The notes below the pieces were generated by a model. That model was not told the origin of the DNA, ran no database searches, and saw nothing but the letters and a program-made list of their open reading frames with translations. From Sphingobium sp. CAP-1 (lineage in GTDB: Bacteria > Pseudomonadota > Alphaproteobacteria > Sphingomonadales > Sphingomonadaceae): DNA of 64,000 nucleotides. Shown piece after piece: positions 61,993-64,000 of the stretch (the stretch's first letter is position 1; each line of letters begins with the position of its first letter). The position numbers and the translations under genes are program-made. The stretch is from positions 903,501 to 967,500 of the forward strand of contig NZ_CP046253.1 of NCBI RefSeq assembly GCF_009720145.1, in the 5' to 3' direction.

Positions 61993-63162
61993 ATGAAAAC
62001 GCAGGTCGCTATCGTCGGGGCCGGCCCGGCAGGCTTGATGCTGGGGCATTTGCTGCGCGCCGAAGGCATCGACGCCGTCATCGTCGAGCGCGCGTCGCCC
62101 GACTATGTGCTGGGCCGGATTCGCGCCGGGGTGCTGGAGCGCACCACCACCGACCTGATGGACCGGCTGGGGCTGGGCGCGCGGATGCACGCCGAAGGGC
62201 TGCCGCATGACGGCTTTCACCTCGCCGATGGCGAACGGCTGATCCGTATCGACATCGCCGCGCTCACGGGCAAGCAGGTGATGGTCTATGGCCAGACCGA
62301 AGTGACCCGCGATCTGATGGAAGCCGCGCCGGAACGCGGGCTGGAGATCATCTATGCAGCGGGCGATGTCGCGCTGCACGATGTCGACAGCGATGCGCCC
62401 TGGCTGACCTATAGCAAGGATGGCGCGACCCATCGCATCGACGCCGATTTCCTGTGCGGCTGCGACGGCTTCCATGGCCCGTCGCGCAAGGCGATCCCGG
62501 CGTCGGTCGCGACTGCCTATGAGAAAGTCTATCCCTTCGGCTGGCTCGGCATCCTCGCCGATGTCGCGCCCTGCAACCATGAGCTGATCTATGCCAATCA
62601 CGCGCGCGGCTTCGCGCTGGCGTCGATGCGGTCAGCGACCCGCAGCCGCTATTATATCCAGGTGCCGCTGGACGAGAAGGTCGCAGACTGGCCCGACGAC
62701 CGGCTGTGGGACGAACTGGCGACCCGGCTGGGGCCGGAGGCGGCCGCGCACATCACCCGTGGCCCGTCGCTGGAAAAGTCGATCGCGCCGCTGCGCAGCT
62801 TCGTGTTCGAACCGATGCGGCATGGCCGGCTGATGCTCGCGGGCGACAGCGCGCATATCGTGCCGCCCACCGGGGCCAAGGGGCTGAACCTGGCCATGTC
62901 CGACGTGCATTATCTGTCGCAGTCGTTGATCGCTTTCTTCAAACGTCATGACAGCGACGCGATCGCCGGCTATTCGGACAAGGCGCTGGCCCGCGTCTGG
63001 AAATCCGAACGCTTTTCGTGGCAATTGACGAAGCTGATGCACCGCTTCCCCGATAGCGATGCGTTCGATCGCCGGATGCAGGTCGCCGACCTTGACTATA
63101 TCGCATCCTCGATCGCGGCGCAGACGACGATCGCGGAAAATTATGTAGGATTGCCCCTGTAA
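61993..63162 (+). CDS. pobA: 4-hydroxybenzoate 3-monooxygenase (PobA)
   Basis: Protein of 389 residues (PobA of Pseudomonas is 394). The FAD fingerprint is VAIVGAGPAGLMLGHLLRAEG, the DG motif CGCDGFHGPSRKAIP, and the GD motif RLMLAGDSAHIVPPTGAKGLNLAMSD. RIRAGVLERTTTDLMDRLG is specific to PobA. It hydroxylates 4-hydroxybenzoate to protocatechuate, the LigAB substrate, with NAD(P)H and O2. GGAGAGGATCG lies before ATG 61993. Confidence 0.95.
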   Translation: MKTQVAIVGAGPAGLMLGHLLRAEGIDAVIVERASPDYVLGRIRAGVLERTTTDLMDRLGLGARMHAEGLPHDGFHLADGERLIRIDIAALTGKQVMVYGQTEVTRDLMEAAPERGLEIIYAAGDVALHDVDSDAPWLTYSKDGATHRIDADFLCGCDGFHGPSRKAIPASVATAYEKVYPFGWLGILADVAPCNHELIYANHARGFALASMRSATRSRYYIQVPLDEKVADWPDDRLWDELATRLGPEAAAHITRGPSLEKSIAPLRSFVFEPMRHGRLMLAGDSAHIVPPTGAKGLNLAMSDVHYLSQSLIAFFKRHDSDAIAGYSDKALARVWKSERFSWQLTKLMHRFPDSDAFDRRMQVADLDYIASSIAAQTTIAENYVGLPL

Positions 63163-63164
63163 AG

Positions 63165-64000
63165 ATGACCAGCCTTCCCACCCGCAATATCGGCCCCTTC
63201 ACCGTTTCGGCCATCGGCCTTGGCTGCATGAACCTGTCCCACGCCTATCTGCCGCGTCCCGACGCGGCGGAGGCGGAGCGGTTGCTGCGCCATGCGCTCG
63301 ACGCCGGCGTCACCTTTTTCGACACCGCCGCCCTTTATGGCTTCGGCGCGAATGAGGAATTGCTGGGTCGGACGCTGATGGACCGGCGGGGGGAGTTCAC
63401 CCTGGCGAGCAAATGCGTGCTGGGGGAGATTGACGGCAAGCGCGGGCTGGATGGATCGCCCGGCGCGATCACGCGGGTCTTGGAGGATTCGCTGCGGCGG
63501 CTGAAGGTCGATCATATCGATCTCTATTATCTCCACCGGCTCGACCCTAAGGTGCCGATCGAGGAGTCGGTCGGCGCGCTGGCGCGCGGCGTGGAAGCGG
63601 GCAAGATCGGCGCGATCGGCCTGTCGGAAATGTCGGCGGCGACGCTGCGCCGCGCCCATGCGGTCCATCCGATCGCGGCGATGCAGACCGAATATTCGCC
63701 CTGGACCCGCAATGCCGAAGTGGCGGTACTGGACGCCTGCGCCGATCTGGGCGTGGGCTTTGTCGCTTTTTCGCCGGTCGGACGCGGGCTGCTGGCGGGC
63801 AATCCTCATGCCGCCAATCTGCCGCAGGGCGATATTCGCGCCTTCATGCCGCGTTTCCAGGCGCCGCATCTGGACGCCAATCTGGCGCTGGCCGGTCGGC
63901 TGGCGGCGCTGGCGGAGGAAGCGGGCTGCACCGCGGCGCAGCTTTGCCTTGGCTGGCTGCTGGCGAAGGGCGATCATGTCGTGCCGATTCCGGGAACGAC
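63165..64000 (+). CDS. Aldo/keto reductase (3' end beyond window)
   Basis: The first 278 residues are present. Conserved parts: GLGCMNLSHAYLP, FFDTAALYGFGANEELLGRTL with catalytic Asp and Tyr, FTLASKCVLG with Lys, and YYLHRLDPKVPIEESVGALARGVEAGKIGAIGLSE. This is the YakC/Tas-type AKR group. It starts 3 bases after the pobA stop, so it is co-transcribed. The substrate could be an aromatic aldehyde. The end of the gene, including the last helix, is cut. Confidence 0.88.
   Translation, partial: MTSLPTRNIGPFTVSAIGLGCMNLSHAYLPRPDAAEAERLLRHALDAGVTFFDTAALYGFGANEELLGRTLMDRRGEFTLASKCVLGEIDGKRGLDGSPGAITRVLEDSLRRLKVDHIDLYYLHRLDPKVPIEESVGALARGVEAGKIGAIGLSEMSAATLRRAHAVHPIAAMQTEYSPWTRNAEVAVLDACADLGVGFVAFSPVGRGLLAGNPHAANLPQGDIRAFMPRFQAPHLDANLALAGRLAALAEEAGCTAAQLCLGWLLAKGDHVVPIPGT

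Overview
The window is a high-GC, gene-dense stretch of an alphaproteobacterial genome, most likely a sphingomonad (Sphingobium, Novosphingobium or Sphingomonas). The main clues are a complete protocatechuate 4,5-cleavage (lig) pathway of the type known from Sphingobium sp. SYK-6, an RPA-type plasmid replication initiator with ParA/ParB, TonB-receptor/PepSY and CopABCD modules, and palindromic intergenic repeats of a kind often seen in sphingomonads. A replication/partition module inside the window indicates a secondary replicon (megaplasmid or chromid) rather than the main chromosome. I saw no tRNA, rRNA, CRISPR array or insertion sequence.

Layout. 1-6.2 kb: the end of an aldehyde dehydrogenase, a DUF1624-type membrane acyltransferase, a siderophore-type TonB receptor, a PepSY membrane protein and a 2-hydroxyacid dehydrogenase. 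6.5-25 kb: a large amine/amino-acid uptake and catabolism block. It holds a HAD hydrolase, a DadA/PuuB-like oxidase, a complete Dpp/Opp-type ABC transporter, a three-subunit 2Fe-2S/FAD amine dehydrogenase, two aldehyde dehydrogenases (one succinate-semialdehyde-like), a GNAT, a tartrate/D-malate dehydrogenase homologue, a class III aminotransferase, an Lrp regulator and an M20 amidohydrolase. The set fits oxidation or transamination of an imported amine or opine-like compound down to succinate. 25-31.3 kb: copper resistance, with copA-copB and a second copB on the minus strand below a three-gene module built like cnrYXH (membrane anti-sigma, periplasmic metal sensor, ECF sigma), and copC-copD divergent. 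31.4-38.7 kb: a cupin, a YbbP/YbbA ABC exporter divergent from a TesA-like esterase, a Gfo/Idh oxidoreductase and a frameshifted carboxylesterase.

38.7-44.3 kb is the replicon backbone: parA, parB, three parS-like palindromes, the RPA-type repA, then an approximately 880 bp gene-free region with tandem repeats and a phased iteron array (the probable origin), and a plasmid-type DNA-binding protein.

44.4-64 kb is the aromatic block: mmsA and a LysR; ligK-ligU-ligI on the minus strand, divergent from a LysR regulator with two DNA-binding domains; an NAD-binding dehydrogenase; ligJ-ligA-ligB-ligC; then an aromatic-acid MFS transporter, an AraC (PobR-like) regulator, a DUF3237 protein, a MarR regulator, pobA and an aldo/keto reductase. 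4-Hydroxybenzoate would be imported and hydroxylated by PobA to protocatechuate, opened by LigAB, oxidised by LigC to 2-pyrone-4,6-dicarboxylate, hydrolysed by LigI, tautomerised by LigU, hydrated by LigJ and cleaved by LigK to pyruvate and oxaloacetate. Two genes (37.3-38.7 kb and 59.3-61.8 kb) each carry an apparent single-G deletion in a G run. Start codons were chosen from ribosome-binding sites, ATGA-type overlaps and known family N-termini.
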